7,051 nt of DNA from positions 1 to 7,051 of the forward strand of contig JAHLWJ010000231.1 of assembly GCA_019057975.1 (NCBI GenBank), given 5' to 3'. This stretch comes from Promethearchaeota archaeon (GTDB lineage: Archaea > Asgardarchaeota > Lokiarchaeia > Sigynarchaeales > SOKP01). The position numbers and the translations under genes were made by a program. The stretch's first letter is position 1; every line of letters starts with the position of its first letter. Of the stretch, positions 6,415 through 7,051 are shown piece after piece. The notes beneath the pieces are model-generated. The model ran no database searches. It was not told where the DNA came from and saw only the letters and a program-made list of their open reading frames with translations.

Positions 6415-7051
6415 TTAACTTAGTTCTAAAGATGTGTCATGTATTTTTGATGTAATTTTGCGATAAATTGATCTTAATACGATCTCAAAAGCCTTATTTT
6501 CTATAGTTTGAGGAACGCCTAGATTTTCTAAAGTTTCTATAATTTTTCCCGGTTTTCTAAATGTAAACCCAATATTATAATCATCGATATCTGTGCCTGA
6601 TTTTTTTTGTTCGCTTGATAATTCTACAATAGAGATTTTTGGAACATTAAATTTAAACTCAACATTACTTGTAGTAGACATTTTTTCTGCTTCATTTTTA
6701 CTTTTTGCTCCTTGCCCTAAACTTAATTCGTTAAGAATTTCACTTTTAGATTTTCCTTGCAATTCTAACAGTAGAAATGGATTATAATCCAAAACGCGGG
6801 CGATGTATAAAATTACAGCAGCAATGTGCTTGCATGGAATTGCTGTATCGGGACAGGAACAAGTTGCATTTAAGCCTTTCGAAGCGTTTGGAAATAGCGA
6901 ATATCCGTTCTCATTAAAAATTGTAATTATATCTTCTGGTAATAAGCCTTCTAATAATTCTATTAGATTGATGGTTTTTTTTGTTAGCTCTTTAATTATG
7001 ATTTTCCATCCTTCTTCGAGGATAGGTTCAAAATTTATTTTCACCCTATAT
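6415..7051 (-). CDS. SWIM zinc-finger protein, C-terminal part (runs off right edge)
   Basis: SWIM is a small zinc-binding fold implicated in DNA or protein binding. Numbered from the GTG at 7044, the CxCx6CxH signature is Cys62, Cys64, Cys71 and His73 (CSCPDTAIPCKH). It is preceded by GLLPEDIITIF and followed by the helical IAAVILYIARVLDYNPFLLLELQGKS segment (73-99). The C-terminal half (110-209) starts with a low-complexity linker and ends in a helical segment. This layout matches the stand-alone SWIM proteins of COG4279. In that family the segment FEPILEEGW lies in the middle of the protein after a conserved PY-x-V-x-I strand. The codons before the GTG read Tyr-Arg, giving YRVKINFEP, so the GTG is probably an internal valine and the true start is beyond the window. 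Family members are often encoded beside SNF2 helicases. Function uncertain. Confidence 0.85.
   Translation of the reverse strand, partial: YRVKINFEPILEEGWKIIIKELTKKTINLIELLEGLLPEDIITIFNENGYSLFPNASKGLNATCSCPDTAIPCKHIAAVILYIARVLDYNPFLLLELQGKSKSEILNELSLGQGAKSKNEAEKMSTTSNVEFKFNVPKISIVELSSEQKKSGTDIDDYNIGFTFRKPGKIIETLENLGVPQTIENKAFEIVLRSIYRKITSKIHDTSLELS

Noticed and set aside
6593..6787. 64-codon open frame on the plus strand inside the SWIM gene
   Set aside because: Antisense to the low-complexity linker of the SWIM protein; hydrophobic composition is a by-product of the A/T-rich reverse strand.

Overview
The window is AT-rich (roughly one third GC by eye) and densely coding. It carries six protein genes, two of them cut by the window edges. 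I see no tRNA, rRNA, CRISPR array, transposase or prophage gene. Some signals suggest an archaeon. Two promoters have AT-rich TATA-like boxes about 25-40 bases before the start codon with almost no leader, and the one clear ribosome-binding site has the core AGGTGA. The low GC and gene mix would fit an Asgard (Lokiarchaeia-like) genome, but this is inference. A low-GC bacterium such as a spirochaete is not excluded, because most of these families also occur in bacteria.

Left half, minus strand (4068 down to 1): a likely operon in the order metallo-beta-lactamase-fold hydrolase, GH2 beta-mannosidase, GH4 NAD-dependent glycosidase. The first two overlap by one base (TAATG) and the third follows after 61 bases. 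The GH4 gene starts at a TTG codon and runs off the left edge, so it is easy to miss. None of the three products shows a signal peptide, so the set looks like cytoplasmic breakdown of imported or internally recycled beta-mannoside oligosaccharides. The role of the metallo-hydrolase in it is unknown.

Middle (4069-4280): a 212-base divergent promoter region with TATA-like boxes facing both ways and a perfect 14-base palindrome between them. To its right, on the plus strand, is an FkbM-type SAM-dependent O-methyltransferase (4281-5108). Its architecture recalls the methyltransferases found with bacterial NRPS/PKS and glycan-modifying clusters.

Right half, minus strand: an M24 aminopeptidase P/prolidase-like metallopeptidase (6284 down to 5139) converges on the methyltransferase with a 30-base gap. 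Upstream of it is the C-terminal part of a SWIM zinc-finger protein (7051 down to 6415). The apparent GTG start of that gene at 7044 is probably an internal valine, and the real N-terminus lies outside the window. Proteins of this type are often encoded next to SNF2-family helicases, so the sequence beyond the right edge may be informative.
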